Of a stretch of 64,000 nucleotides of DNA, positions 16,316-25,668 are shown piece by piece. The notes below the pieces were generated by a model. That model saw only the letters and a program-made list of their open reading frames with translations. It made no database searches and had not been told where the DNA came from. How positions within the stretch are numbered: position 1 is the first letter of the stretch; each line of letters starts with the position of its first letter. Both the position numbers and the translations under genes were made by a program. The stretch is from Duganella sp. CF517 (GTDB lineage Bacteria > Pseudomonadota > Gammaproteobacteria > Burkholderiales > Burkholderiaceae_D), in the NCBI RefSeq assembly GCF_900110275.1, contig NZ_FODC01000001.1:682001-746000 (forward strand), read 5' to 3'.

Positions 16316-18585
16316 CAGAATCTCGCTTTAACGCGCAATCCCACAGTGCGGGGACGCGCCATGTACACCAGATTTCCAGGTTGGATGGCGATGGTATTGG
16401 GCACGACGTCGCTCACCTTGGCGCCGTTGGTCAGGTTGGTGCCAAACAGGCCTATCTCGTACGCGCCGGTCTTGTAAGTGACCGTGGCGTTGACCGTGTT
16501 CGACGACGGAATGCGCGCATAACTGCCCTGCTCCGGCGCGAAGTTGGTATAGGCGTCGCCGCGATACGCATAGCTGGCGGAGACGCCCACTTCGTCAGTC
16601 CCGCGCACGGGAATGCTGTAGCTGGCGGTGGCGGTGGCCGACAGGCGCGGCGCATACGGCACGCGGCTGCCTTCCGGGATGTTCTGCGCCGCGATGCCGG
16701 TGACCACGGTGCGCGTGGCGTAGGCGTGATTGTAGGCCGCGCTCACTCCCACCGATGCGCGGCGCGTCAGCTTGAAGGCGGTTTCCAGTTCCAGACCTTC
16801 GCTGCGGATCTTGCCGGCGTTTTGCGTGAAGTAGTAGGTGCAAGGCAGGCGGTTGAAGACCTGCACGTCCTTCCACTCGATCACGTAGGCGCTGGCGTTG
16901 AACGTCATGCGATGATTCAGCAGCGTGTTTTTCGAGCCGACCTCGTAGTTCCACAGGCTATCCGGCTCGAAGGTGGTCGGTGCGTTGATGCCGCAGAAGT
17001 TGAAAGGCACCGGCTGGTTGTTGCCGCCGTAGCGGAAGCCCTTGCCGGCCGAGGCGTATAGCGTGTGGTCGGGATCGAGACGGTAGGCGGCGACGAAGCG
17101 CGGATTGGCGCCCTTCGATGTCGCGCTGCTGTTGCTGACGGTCGGCTGTCCGACCGGCGCCGCCGGGGTGGCGCCGACCAGATTGCCGAACAAGCCGCTG
17201 AAACGCAGATCGAAATCCTGCGTGCCACGGAACAGCCTCACGCCCGCAGTCAGGTCCAGCTTTTCCCAGACGGTGTAAGTGGCTTCGGCGAACAGCGCGG
17301 CCTGACGCGATTTGGTGTTTTGCGCGCCAGAGAAGAAGTCGTCCGGATTGAAAGCCAGCTCATTGAGCTGCGAGTTATAGCCCGGGAAGTTGCGCGTCTC
17401 CGCGTAACGCGCATCGAAACCGACGGTCGGCTCGTCCTGCAGCGTATCGCGCTTGCCCTTTTCGAAGAAGGCGCCGGCGGTCCACTTGAACGGGCCTTCG
17501 CCCTTGGAGTTGACGCGGAACTCCTGCGCGAAGTCCTCGACCTTGTTACCGATAGTGTAGGCCGCCTGCATCAGCGGATTTTGCCCGCCGAAGATGAACG
17601 CCGTCGCCGGATACTGGGCCGAGGTCACGTACAGCGTGTCGCGATGCAGGTAGGAGGTCGACGACACCAGTTGCGCGCCGCCCAAATCGTAGTTGACGCC
17701 GACGTTATACAACTGCAGTTTGTCGTTGCTGGTTTGCGGGATCAGAGCGAAGGTGGTGTACGGCGCCAGATCGCCATAGGCGTCGTTGACACCTGCCTTG
17801 ACGTTGGAAGCGGTGACGCTGGCGTCGATCACCAGATCGCGCGAGGCCTTCAACCGCAGTGCCGCCCGTCCCTGGTTGGTGGAGACGGCGTTGGTGATGG
17901 CGCCATTGTATTGGTTGCGGATGTAGCCGGAGTCGTTGCCGGTGTAGGCGGTCAGGCGAAGTCCCAGCACATCGTTTTTCAGCGGCAGGTTGACCGTGCC
18001 GCGCAGGTTGTGATTTCCACCACCGAACTTGGAGGTACTGGAGCCGACCGCCTCCACCGAGCCGAATATATCCGTCAAATCGGGTTTCTGGGTGATCTGG
18101 CGGACCGCGCCCGCCATCGCACCGGCGCCGAACAGCGTGCCTTGCGGCCCTTGCAACACCTCGATGCGCTCGAGGTCCAGCACCTTCAGATCCGGATTGG
18201 ACGACTTCAGCGTGACGGGCATGTCGTCGATATAAACCGCCACCAGCGACGCGTCCTGCACTTCCGAGGGGACGATGCCCCGCACCACCAGCCCGCGCAT
18301 CGTGATGTTGTTGATGCCCGGCCCCTGCTCCTGGACCGACATCGCCGGCACCAGGCTGGCGATGTCGGTCAGGTTACCGAGGCCATATCTGGTCAGATTG
18401 TCCGGTTTGAGCACGGTAATCGCAGCCGGCACCTGCTGCACGTCGACCGCGTTCGCCGAGCGCGTGGCCGTAACCTCCACTTTCTCGATCCGGTCGCCGT
18501 CCTGCACCGCGATTTGCGCATGTGCGCCAGCGATAACGCCAACCGACAGCACGGCAGCGACCTGAAAATCCCTCTTCCCCATCAT
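16315..18585 (-). CDS. TonB-dependent receptor (desaturase operon)
   Basis: 756 residues. A short signal peptide (ends near AGAHAQ, about residue 23) is followed by a TonB-box region (KVEVTATR), a plug (RIEVLQGPQGTLFGAGAMAG, the classic TonB-receptor plug block) and a barrel ending in GLRVKARF. It is first in a three-gene operon with the desaturase and the PhnD-like protein. A plausible minus-strand -10 (TATACT) is at 18626-18621 with only a weak -35. The plug and barrel resemble the large family of receptors found in sphingomonads and Massilia-type bacteria for aromatic or lipophilic compounds; the ligand is unknown. Confidence 0.9.
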   Translation of the reverse strand: MMGKRDFQVAAVLSVGVIAGAHAQIAVQDGDRIEKVEVTATRSANAVDVQQVPAAITVLKPDNLTRYGLGNLTDIASLVPAMSVQEQGPGINNITMRGLVVRGIVPSEVQDASLVAVYIDDMPVTLKSSNPDLKVLDLERIEVLQGPQGTLFGAGAMAGAVRQITQKPDLTDIFGSVEAVGSSTSKFGGGNHNLRGTVNLPLKNDVLGLRLTAYTGNDSGYIRNQYNGAITNAVSTNQGRAALRLKASRDLVIDASVTASNVKAGVNDAYGDLAPYTTFALIPQTSNDKLQLYNVGVNYDLGGAQLVSSTSYLHRDTLYVTSAQYPATAFIFGGQNPLMQAAYTIGNKVEDFAQEFRVNSKGEGPFKWTAGAFFEKGKRDTLQDEPTVGFDARYAETRNFPGYNSQLNELAFNPDDFFSGAQNTKSRQAALFAEATYTVWEKLDLTAGVRLFRGTQDFDLRFSGLFGNLVGATPAAPVGQPTVSNSSATSKGANPRFVAAYRLDPDHTLYASAGKGFRYGGNNQPVPFNFCGINAPTTFEPDSLWNYEVGSKNTLLNHRMTFNASAYVIEWKDVQVFNRLPCTYYFTQNAGKIRSEGLELETAFKLTRRASVGVSAAYNHAYATRTVVTGIAAQNIPEGSRVPYAPRLSATATASYSIPVRGTDEVGVSASYAYRGDAYTNFAPEQGSYARIPSSNTVNATVTYKTGAYEIGLFGTNLTNGAKVSDVVPNTIAIQPGNLVYMARPRTVGLRVKARF

Positions 18586-18755
18586 TTTTCCTTATTAAGC
18601 GGCCGATACCATGAGAAAACAGTATATAGATCCGCAAAAGACTGGGAAAGGAAGATAAATGTGCTTGCTTAGAAGAAAAGCGCAAGAGAAAGTAGCTTAG
18701 CGCCAACGTGGTACACCGCACAGCCGGAGTTTGGCGACGGGGCCACAATAAGACC

Positions 18756-18950
18756 ATGGATACTTCAAAAGCCCCCAAACATACGCCCGCCGCGCGCGCC
18801 CTGCATCGCCAGATGATGGCGGTTCAGCGGACCATGTCCGCGCCGACGGTGGAGGAATCGATGCTGGCGTCCAAATGGGCGATGGCGTGGTACTGCCTGG
18901 TGCAGCGCAAGCTGGATCAACTCCAGCATGCGCCGAGGTACCTGCACTAA
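18756..18950 (+). CDS. small hypothetical protein, 64 residues
   Basis: I do not recognise this protein. It begins MDTSKAPKHTPAARAL, has a basic, Met/Gln-rich middle (HRQMMAVQRTM) and ends in a Trp/Leu-rich amphipathic stretch (SKWAMAWYCLVQRKLDQL). No membrane helix or signal peptide is obvious. It lies alone between the divergent receptor operon and a convergent Crp/Fnr gene, and has only a weak ribosome site. Amino-acid composition is plausible for a real small protein, but an antisense coincidence cannot be excluded. Confidence 0.45.
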   Translation: MDTSKAPKHTPAARALHRQMMAVQRTMSAPTVEESMLASKWAMAWYCLVQRKLDQLQHAPRYLH

Positions 18951-18986
18951 GAGGTTTGAAGCGGAGAAGAACTGTTTGAGAAGCAG

Positions 18987-19745
18987 TTACGCGGGGACGT
19001 AGCAACCGCCGGCACGACGTTCCATGCCGCTGCGATCGAGAACGGTAACGGTGCCGCGACGATATTCGATCAAGCCTTCTTCCTGCAGTTTGCCCGCCGA
19101 GCAGGTGATGCTCTCGCGGCGCACGCCCAGCATATTCGCGATCATCTCCTGCGTCACTTTCAACTCATTGGAAGTGGAGCGGTCCAGGCGTTCCAGCAGC
19201 CAGCGGCACAGGCGCTGTTCGATGCTGCCGTGACGCACACCGGCCACGGTTTGGGCCAATTGGGCAAACAGCGCGCTGGTATGGCGCATCAACTGCTGAG
19301 CCAATGCGCCGCCGCTGAAGAAGGCTTCGCGCAGCACGGCCGACTTGATGCGATAACCGTAACCGGCGCTCTGCACCACCGCCGAGCAGTTGGCGCGTTC
19401 GGTTTCGTACATCGAGACGCCGACCACGCCTTCGCGGCCGACGACGGCGATTTCGGTGGCGCCGCCGTCTTCGGTCACATACTGCAGCGAGACGATCGCA
19501 TTGGTCGGGAAGAAGGCGTATTCCATTTTGTCGCCGAAGTCGAACAAGTGTTTGCCGGCCGTCAGAGGCACCAGTTCCAGATGCGCGAACAGGCTAACCA
19601 GCTCTTCACGCGACAAGGCCCGCAGCAGCTCGTTCTGTTGTGCGCCGATGATGCTGATGGCGGGCGCAGGCGCCGCAGCCGGGGTAACGGCGTGCATTGC
19701 CAGTACTGCGTTGCCGGAGACATTGGTGTGAGTAGCTTGTTGCAT
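18987..19745 (-). CDS. Crp/Fnr-family transcriptional regulator
   Basis: 252 residues. An N-terminal 35-residue Ala/Pro-rich tail precedes a cyclic-nucleotide-binding-type domain (about 38-165; LVPLTAGKHLFDFGDKMEYAFF, TEIAVVGREGVVGVS) and a C-terminal helix-turn-helix (about 190-235; VTQEMIANMLGVRRESITCSA). The cysteine pattern of FNR is absent, so this is not an iron-sulfur oxygen sensor. The upstream space (19746-19932) holds a TATAGT -10-like hexamer and a cluster of repeated TAGGAGC/TAGGCTA words. The effector and targets are unknown. Confidence 0.88.
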   Translation of the reverse strand: MQQATHTNVSGNAVLAMHAVTPAAAPAPAISIIGAQQNELLRALSREELVSLFAHLELVPLTAGKHLFDFGDKMEYAFFPTNAIVSLQYVTEDGGATEIAVVGREGVVGVSMYETERANCSAVVQSAGYGYRIKSAVLREAFFSGGALAQQLMRHTSALFAQLAQTVAGVRHGSIEQRLCRWLLERLDRSTSNELKVTQEMIANMLGVRRESITCSAGKLQEEGLIEYRRGTVTVLDRSGMERRAGGCYVPA

Positions 19746-19831
19746 GGCGGGCCTCTTGTAGTGTGTTTTATTCCGATAGATCGTTGCCGACCTGATGGAT
19801 ACACTATATCTCCGCTATGTGCGCTAGGTCA

Positions 19832-19860
19832 TAGGAGCGCGTAGGAGCCTAATGTAGGCT
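19832..19860. repeat. repeated TAGGAGC words and small palindrome upstream of the Crp/Fnr gene
   Basis: TAGGAGC occurs at 19832-19838 and again at 19842-19848, ten bases apart (one helical turn). The second overlaps a perfect 6-bp inverted repeat AGCCTA/TAGGCT (19846-19851 and 19855-19860). The spacing suggests cooperative protein binding on one DNA face, perhaps autoregulation, but no known operator matches. The rest of 19746-19932 holds only presumptive promoter sequence. Confidence 0.4.
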
Positions 19861-19932
19861 AGGAACATAGCACTTTGTCATCCCAGTCCTACGCGGCCCC
19901 TCTTATATTCCTACCCTGCGACCCGTGGGGTT

Positions 19933-21120
<1,188 letters not shown>

Positions 21121-21128
21121 TTATGGGT

Positions 21129-21152
21129 GCGTCATAGATTTTTCTATGACGC
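21129..21152. promoter_or_regulatory. 10-bp perfect inverted repeat in the pobA leader
   Basis: GCGTCATAGA (21129-21138) and TCTATGACGC (21143-21152) are exact complements separated by TTTT, beginning 27 bases upstream of the pobA start. It could be a DNA operator for PobR or a stable hairpin in the pobA 5' untranslated region. Nothing similar lies directly before pobR. The rest of the 21103-21236 space presumably holds the two divergent promoters. Confidence 0.5.
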
Positions 21153-21236
21153 CATCGTAGCGCCGGCAAGTCCTAAAAAAAATGGATGAAACGGCATAAA
21201 ACTTGTACTATTTAGACAAACAACGGACCCCACACC

Positions 21237-22130
21237 ATGCCCTCCCCAGCCAAACAAGCACTTGCCGAGATCCCCAGGTTTGCCCTCTACGGCGAGCAAA
21301 CCCGCTCGGAAAACGCCGAATTCGTTCATATAGAGCTGATCGAAACGCGCAGCCGCAGGTATGACTGGCATATCGACAACCACACCCACCCGGGGCTGTT
21401 TCAGGTACTTTTTTTATTCGCCGGCGAAGTGCGCGCCAGCGTCGACGACGCACTGCTGGAGCTGCGCGGGCCCGCCGTGCTGACGATCCATCCGTCGGTG
21501 GTCCACGGCTTCGATTTTTCGCCGGAGGCCCAGGGCTACGTGCTGACGGTGGACCAGAATGTCATTTTCTCGGCGGCCGACAACCAGGGGGATTTATATT
21601 CCACGCTGTTCGTCGAGCCGCTGGCGATCGGCTTGAACGGACTGCCGGAGGCGCGCTCGCGGCTGGAGGCGCTGCTCCAGCAGTTGCTGGCGGAAGCGGC
21701 CTGGCCGCAATACGGCCACACGTTGATGCTGGAGTGGCTGGCGCGCGCCGCCCTGCTGCTGCTGGTGCGGGTGCAGGCCGATCACCGCTTCGCCGACCAG
21801 TCGGGCCGGGGCGAGTTCGAGCTATTTAGCCGCTTCAGGGCGGAGGTGGAGCGGCATTTCAAGGAGCAGTGGCAGGTTGGCCAGTATGCCGACGTCCTGA
21901 AAGCGTCGCCGGTGCGCCTGAACCGCTTGTGCCTCAAACTGTCCGGCAAATCGGCGTTCGACATCACACAGGACCGGCTAATGCTGGAGGCGTGCCGCAA
22001 GCTGACCTACGTCCCGGCCAGCATCGCCAGCATCGCCTATGAACTGGGCTTCCAGGACCCGGCCTACTTCAGCCGCCTGTTCAAGAAACGCATGGGCGTC
22101 ACGCCCAAGGAATTCCGCAAGAGCGACTAA
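21237..22130 (+). CDS. pobR: AraC-family activator of pobA (PobR-like)
   Basis: 297 residues. An N-terminal cupin-like ligand domain (IDNHTHPGLFQVLFLFAGEV, about 46-66) is joined to a C-terminal AraC DNA-binding domain (about 195-297). The latter contains DVLKASPVRLNRLCLKLSGK and SIASIAYELGFQDPAYFSRL, the two helix-turn-helix motifs. PobR of this type activates pobA in response to 4-hydroxybenzoate. Its stop overlaps that of the convergent IclR gene. The assignment rests on divergence from pobA plus family match. Confidence 0.88.
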   Translation: MPSPAKQALAEIPRFALYGEQTRSENAEFVHIELIETRSRRYDWHIDNHTHPGLFQVLFLFAGEVRASVDDALLELRGPAVLTIHPSVVHGFDFSPEAQGYVLTVDQNVIFSAADNQGDLYSTLFVEPLAIGLNGLPEARSRLEALLQQLLAEAAWPQYGHTLMLEWLARAALLLLVRVQADHRFADQSGRGEFELFSRFRAEVERHFKEQWQVGQYADVLKASPVRLNRLCLKLSGKSAFDITQDRLMLEACRKLTYVPASIASIAYELGFQDPAYFSRLFKKRMGVTPKEFRKSD

Positions 22131-22900
22131 AGCAACGCATTCAATTCGACCTGCATCTTGATCAGCGCCGGCAGGCAGCGCTCCACCATCTGGTCGAGCG
22201 GCATGCGCGCCGCGTGGACGCTGATATTCATGGCGGCCACCACCTCGCCGCGAAAATTCTTCAGCGGCACCGCCATCGTGCGCAGTCCCAGCTCCAGCTC
22301 CTGGTCCACCAGCGCGTAGCCCTGCGATCTGGCGCGCGCGATCTCCAGCGCCAGACGCTCCTTGCCGACGATCGTGTGCTCGGTGATCTGCTCCGGCACC
22401 ACGCGGGCCAGAAAGGCATCCAGCTGGTCCAGCGGCAGGCTGGCCAGCAGCATGCGGCCGTTCGCGGTGCACCACGCCGGCACCCGCGTCCCCGGTTGCA
22501 GCGTCGCGGACACCAGTTGGCCGGCGCTGACCGCCGCCACGCACACCAGCTGATCGTGATCGAGCACGCCGACGGACGCCGCTTCCCCGACCGAATACGC
22601 GAGCCGGTACAACAGCGGCTGCGCCAGACGCGGAAGGCGCGCCGAATGCAGGTAGGACTGGCCGAGCCGCAGCACCATCGGCGTCAGCGAAAACAGCTTG
22701 TTCTCGTGCCGCATATAGCCCAGATGCGTGAGCGTGATCAGATAGCGGCGCGCCGCCGCCCGGGTCAGGCCGGTGCGCTCGGCCACTTCGGCGATGCTCA
22801 GGCGGCCGCGCTCCTGGTCGAACGCCTCGATCACCTGCAACCCTTTTTCGAGGCCGGCAATCATGTCGCGTTTGGCTGGAACGTCGTTTTCGGTGTTCAT
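22127..22900 (-). CDS. IclR-family regulator next to pcaHGB
   Basis: 257 residues. A winged helix-turn-helix (about 12-75; RLSIAEVAERTGLTRAAARR) is followed by an IclR effector domain (about 85-257; WCTANGRMLLASLP, the conserved GR-LLA block). The ATG at 22900 is chosen over an in-frame upstream start because it gives the standard IclR length. It is divergent from pcaH, with outward-facing PcaR-type half-sites in the gap. IclR proteins PcaR, PcaU and PobR control this pathway in other bacteria. A second IclR gene lies at 37033, so this one may be specific to pcaHGB-CD. Confidence 0.9.
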   Translation of the reverse strand: MNTENDVPAKRDMIAGLEKGLQVIEAFDQERGRLSIAEVAERTGLTRAAARRYLITLTHLGYMRHENKLFSLTPMVLRLGQSYLHSARLPRLAQPLLYRLAYSVGEAASVGVLDHDQLVCVAAVSAGQLVSATLQPGTRVPAWCTANGRMLLASLPLDQLDAFLARVVPEQITEHTIVGKERLALEIARARSQGYALVDQELELGLRTMAVPLKNFRGEVVAAMNISVHAARMPLDQMVERCLPALIKMQVELNALL

Positions 22901-22917
22901 GACATATAAAAATGCAG

Positions 22918-22960
22918 ATTTGGGCGATATGCGCACAGACTGTGCGTTTAGCGAATATAG
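22918..22960. promoter_or_regulatory. outward-facing IclR half-sites between iclR and pcaH
   Basis: CGCACAG and CTGTGCG form a perfect inverted repeat around one base at 22932-22946. Read outward, each side continues as a PcaR-type half-site. The minus-strand half runs from 22937 down to 22918 and the plus-strand half from 22941 to 22960. Each matches the half-site TGTGCGATTATCGAACAATA of the porin operator at 14 of 20 positions. The core TGTGCG ends abut here, whereas they are outermost at 36921 and 39069. Confidence 0.6.
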
Positions 22961-23037
22961 CACGCAGCCGCCGCCTTGTGATGTCACGACCGCTTTCGTA
23001 CCATCGTCGACAGAACAAACCCACTCAGGAGACAGCA

Positions 23038-23730
23038 GTGAAATTCGATGCTATCGCGCCCGGCGTCTATCCGGAACTGATTTACCCAGAATATAAATCC
23101 ACGCTCAGGCGCGGGCCGGTGCAGTCGGCGCTGCGCATCGTGGCGCCGGTTCCAACGACGCAAAACATCGCCCCGTCGCCACGCATCCTGCTACCGCACG
23201 ATATGGACCTCACCGCGCACGGCGAGGGAGAGCCGCTCGGCGAGAAAATCGTCGTCACCGGCCGCGTGCTCGATGAAGACGGCAAACCGGTACGCGACTC
23301 GCTGCTGGAAGTCTGGCAGTGCAACGCGGCCGGACGCTATCGCCACAAGCGCGACCAGCACAACGCGCCGCTCGATCCCAACTTCAACGGTTGGGGCAAG
23401 ATGATGACCGACGACGAAGGCCGCTACCGCTTCGTCACCATCAAACCGGGCCCCTACCCTTGGGGGAACCACGACAAGGCCTGGCGTCCGGCGCACATCC
23501 ATTTCTCGCTGTTCGGGAACGTGTATGCGCAGCGGCTCGTCACGCAGATGTACTTCCCCAGCGATCCGCTGTTCGATTACGATCCGATCTTCCAGAGCAT
23601 TCCGGACCTGGCCGCGCGCCAGCGCCTGATCTCGCGCTTCAGCCTTGAGCACACGGTCAGCGACCAGATGCTGGGCTATGAATTCGACATCGTGCTGCGC
23701 GGCCGCGACGCCACGCCAACCGGCATCTGA
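23038..23730 (+). CDS. pcaH: protocatechuate 3,4-dioxygenase beta subunit
   Basis: 230 residues. PcaH carries the non-haem iron of the intradiol dioxygenase that cleaves protocatechuate to 3-carboxy-cis,cis-muconate. All four iron ligands are recognisable: Tyr101 (GRYRHK), Tyr140 (GPYPWGN), His153 and His155 (PAHIHF). The GTG at 23038 follows an AGGAG ribosome site at 23027-23031 by six bases; the in-frame extension upstream is unlike PcaH. It heads the pcaH-G-B-CD operon and is preceded by IclR half-sites. Confidence 0.95.
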   Translation: MKFDAIAPGVYPELIYPEYKSTLRRGPVQSALRIVAPVPTTQNIAPSPRILLPHDMDLTAHGEGEPLGEKIVVTGRVLDEDGKPVRDSLLEVWQCNAAGRYRHKRDQHNAPLDPNFNGWGKMMTDDEGRYRFVTIKPGPYPWGNHDKAWRPAHIHFSLFGNVYAQRLVTQMYFPSDPLFDYDPIFQSIPDLAARQRLISRFSLEHTVSDQMLGYEFDIVLRGRDATPTGI

Positions 23731-23741
23731 GGGGAACCAAC

Positions 23742-24263
23742 ATGACCAATCCAGCGAAACCGATCACCACCTCGCAGACCATCGGCCCGTTCTCCCACGA
23801 GGCGTGGCAATGGGCGGTGGACTTCAGCGACGCCGCCAGGCCGGTGGACGCCGTCACCATCAGCGGCACCATCTACGACGGCGACGGCCTGCCGATCAAC
23901 GACGCCCAGATAGAGACCTGGCAGCCCGCCGCCGCCGGCGCGGAAGCGTCGCAGCCATTGGCGGGCTTCCGCCGCGTGCCCAGCAACGACCAGGGCGGGT
24001 TCGCCCTGCGCCTGTCCGCCGTCCCGCAGGCGCCGGGACTGCCGCTGGCCTATATCACCGTGTTCGCGCGCGGCCTGGTCAAGCACCAGTTCACCGCTGT
24101 TTTCCTGGAAGGCGACGCCGGACTGGCGGAATCGGCGATACTTGAGCAAATCCCGGCGGCGCGCCGCCCCACCCTGCTCGCGGTGAAAACCGCCGATGGC
24201 CAGTACCGCTGGAACATCCACATGCAGGGCGCGCAGGAAACCGCCTTCTTCGACTATGTTTGA
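23742..24263 (+). CDS. pcaG: protocatechuate 3,4-dioxygenase alpha subunit
   Basis: 173 residues, slightly shorter than the usual 190-200. PcaG pairs with PcaH and contributes to the substrate pocket but has no iron ligands. ITTSQTIGPFSHEAW is the typical N-terminus, ISGTIYDGDGLPINDAQIETWQ the intradiol-dioxygenase core, and RWNIHMQG the C-terminal block. The missing residues fall between the core and the C-terminal half, with no sign of frameshift. It follows pcaH by 11 bases with a GAGGGGA ribosome site. Confidence 0.93.
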   Translation: MTNPAKPITTSQTIGPFSHEAWQWAVDFSDAARPVDAVTISGTIYDGDGLPINDAQIETWQPAAAGAEASQPLAGFRRVPSNDQGGFALRLSAVPQAPGLPLAYITVFARGLVKHQFTAVFLEGDAGLAESAILEQIPAARRPTLLAVKTADGQYRWNIHMQGAQETAFFDYV

Positions 24264-24281
24264 ACCAGAACTGGAGCAGCA

Positions 24282-25661
24282 GTGAGTGTATCGATTTTCG
24301 ACAGCTTCCTGACCACCACCGACATGATCGCCGTGTTCGACGACACGGCCATCGTGCAGGCGATGTTCCGTTTCGAGGAAGCCCTGGCGCAGGCCCAAGC
24401 CGATGAGGGCATGATGGAACCCGCCGCCGCACGCGCCATCGCCGGCGTCTGCAACGCGCAGCTCTACGACATCCCCGCCATCATCAGCGCCGGCCGCCGC
24501 GCCGGCAGCCTGGCCATCCCGCTGGTCAAGGAGCTGACCAAGACCGTCGCGCTGTACGACGCGCAGGCCGCCGGCAAGGTCCACTGGGGCAGCACCAGCC
24601 AGGACGTCATCGACACGGCGATGGTGCTGGCCACGCGCGACGCGCTGCAATTGCTCGACGACGGTCTGCACGACCTGACCGGGCATCTGCTGCAGCTGGC
24701 GGAGCGGCACCTGGCAACGCCGGTGCTGGCACGCACCCTGATGCAGCCCGCCCAGGTGACCAGCTTCGGCTTCAAGCTGACCGGCTGGCTGGCGCCCCTG
24801 GTGCGCGCCCGCCTGCGCCTGCGCGAAAGCGCGTCGCGCGCATTGCAGCTCCAATTGGGCGGCGCCGTCGGCACCCTCGCGGTGATGGGAGAGCAAGGTC
24901 CGGCGGTCGCAGGCCGTGTCGCCGCCGCGCTCAAACTCAAGGTGGCCGATGCGGCCTGGCACACGCAGCGCGACGAGTGGGTGCGTCTTGGCCTGGAAGT
25001 GGCGGTGCTGTCCGGTAGCCTGGGCAAGCTGGCCACGGACCTGAGCCTGATGGCGCAAGGCGAGATCGCCGAACTGGCCGAACCATCCGGCAATGGACGC
25101 GGTGGATCGTCGGCCATGCCGCACAAACGCAATCCCGTGTCGGCGATGATCGCGCTGGCCGCCGCCACGCGCACGCCGCAGCACGCCGCCGCGCTGTTGG
25201 CCAGCATGGGCCAGCAGCATGAGCGGGGCCTGGGCAACTGGCAGGCCGAACTCGCCGAGTGGCCAAACCTGTTCCTCAGCGCCCACGGCGCACTGCAAGC
25301 GCTGAACGACGCCTTTGCCGGCCTCCAGATCGACAGCGCGCGCATGCTGCGCAATATCGATGCGCTGCAAGGGCTGGTGTTCGCCGAGGCGGCATCGGCC
25401 TATCTGGCGGCCGCCATCGGCAAGCAGGCGGCCCACGCGCTGCTGGAAAAAATGACCGGCGATGCGCTTGCCAGCCAGCGCCACCTCGCCGACGTGATCG
25501 AGGAGACGCTGAAGCAGGACGACAAGCTACACGCCCACGTCGACACGGCGCATCTGCGCACGCTGTTCGATCCGGTCGCCGCCACCGCGCCCGCACAGCG
25601 GCTCGCGCAACGACAGCTGCAAAGCCTGCGAGCCGATCTCGCCTCGCTCAACCTAAAGTGA
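24282..25661 (+). CDS. pcaB: 3-carboxy-cis,cis-muconate cycloisomerase
   Basis: 459 residues. PcaB is a fumarase/aspartase-superfamily lyase that lactonises 3-carboxymuconate to 4-carboxymuconolactone. The superfamily signature GSSAMPHKRNP lies at about 275-285, and HWGSTSQDVIDT (101-112) is the conserved substrate-binding block. Translation starts at GTG 24282. It is 18 bases after pcaG and seven before the pcaCD start, so all four genes are co-transcribed. Confidence 0.95.
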   Translation: MSVSIFDSFLTTTDMIAVFDDTAIVQAMFRFEEALAQAQADEGMMEPAAARAIAGVCNAQLYDIPAIISAGRRAGSLAIPLVKELTKTVALYDAQAAGKVHWGSTSQDVIDTAMVLATRDALQLLDDGLHDLTGHLLQLAERHLATPVLARTLMQPAQVTSFGFKLTGWLAPLVRARLRLRESASRALQLQLGGAVGTLAVMGEQGPAVAGRVAAALKLKVADAAWHTQRDEWVRLGLEVAVLSGSLGKLATDLSLMAQGEIAELAEPSGNGRGGSSAMPHKRNPVSAMIALAAATRTPQHAAALLASMGQQHERGLGNWQAELAEWPNLFLSAHGALQALNDAFAGLQIDSARMLRNIDALQGLVFAEAASAYLAAAIGKQAAHALLEKMTGDALASQRHLADVIEETLKQDDKLHAHVDTAHLRTLFDPVAATAPAQRLAQRQLQSLRADLASLNLK

Positions 25662-25668
25662 AGACATC

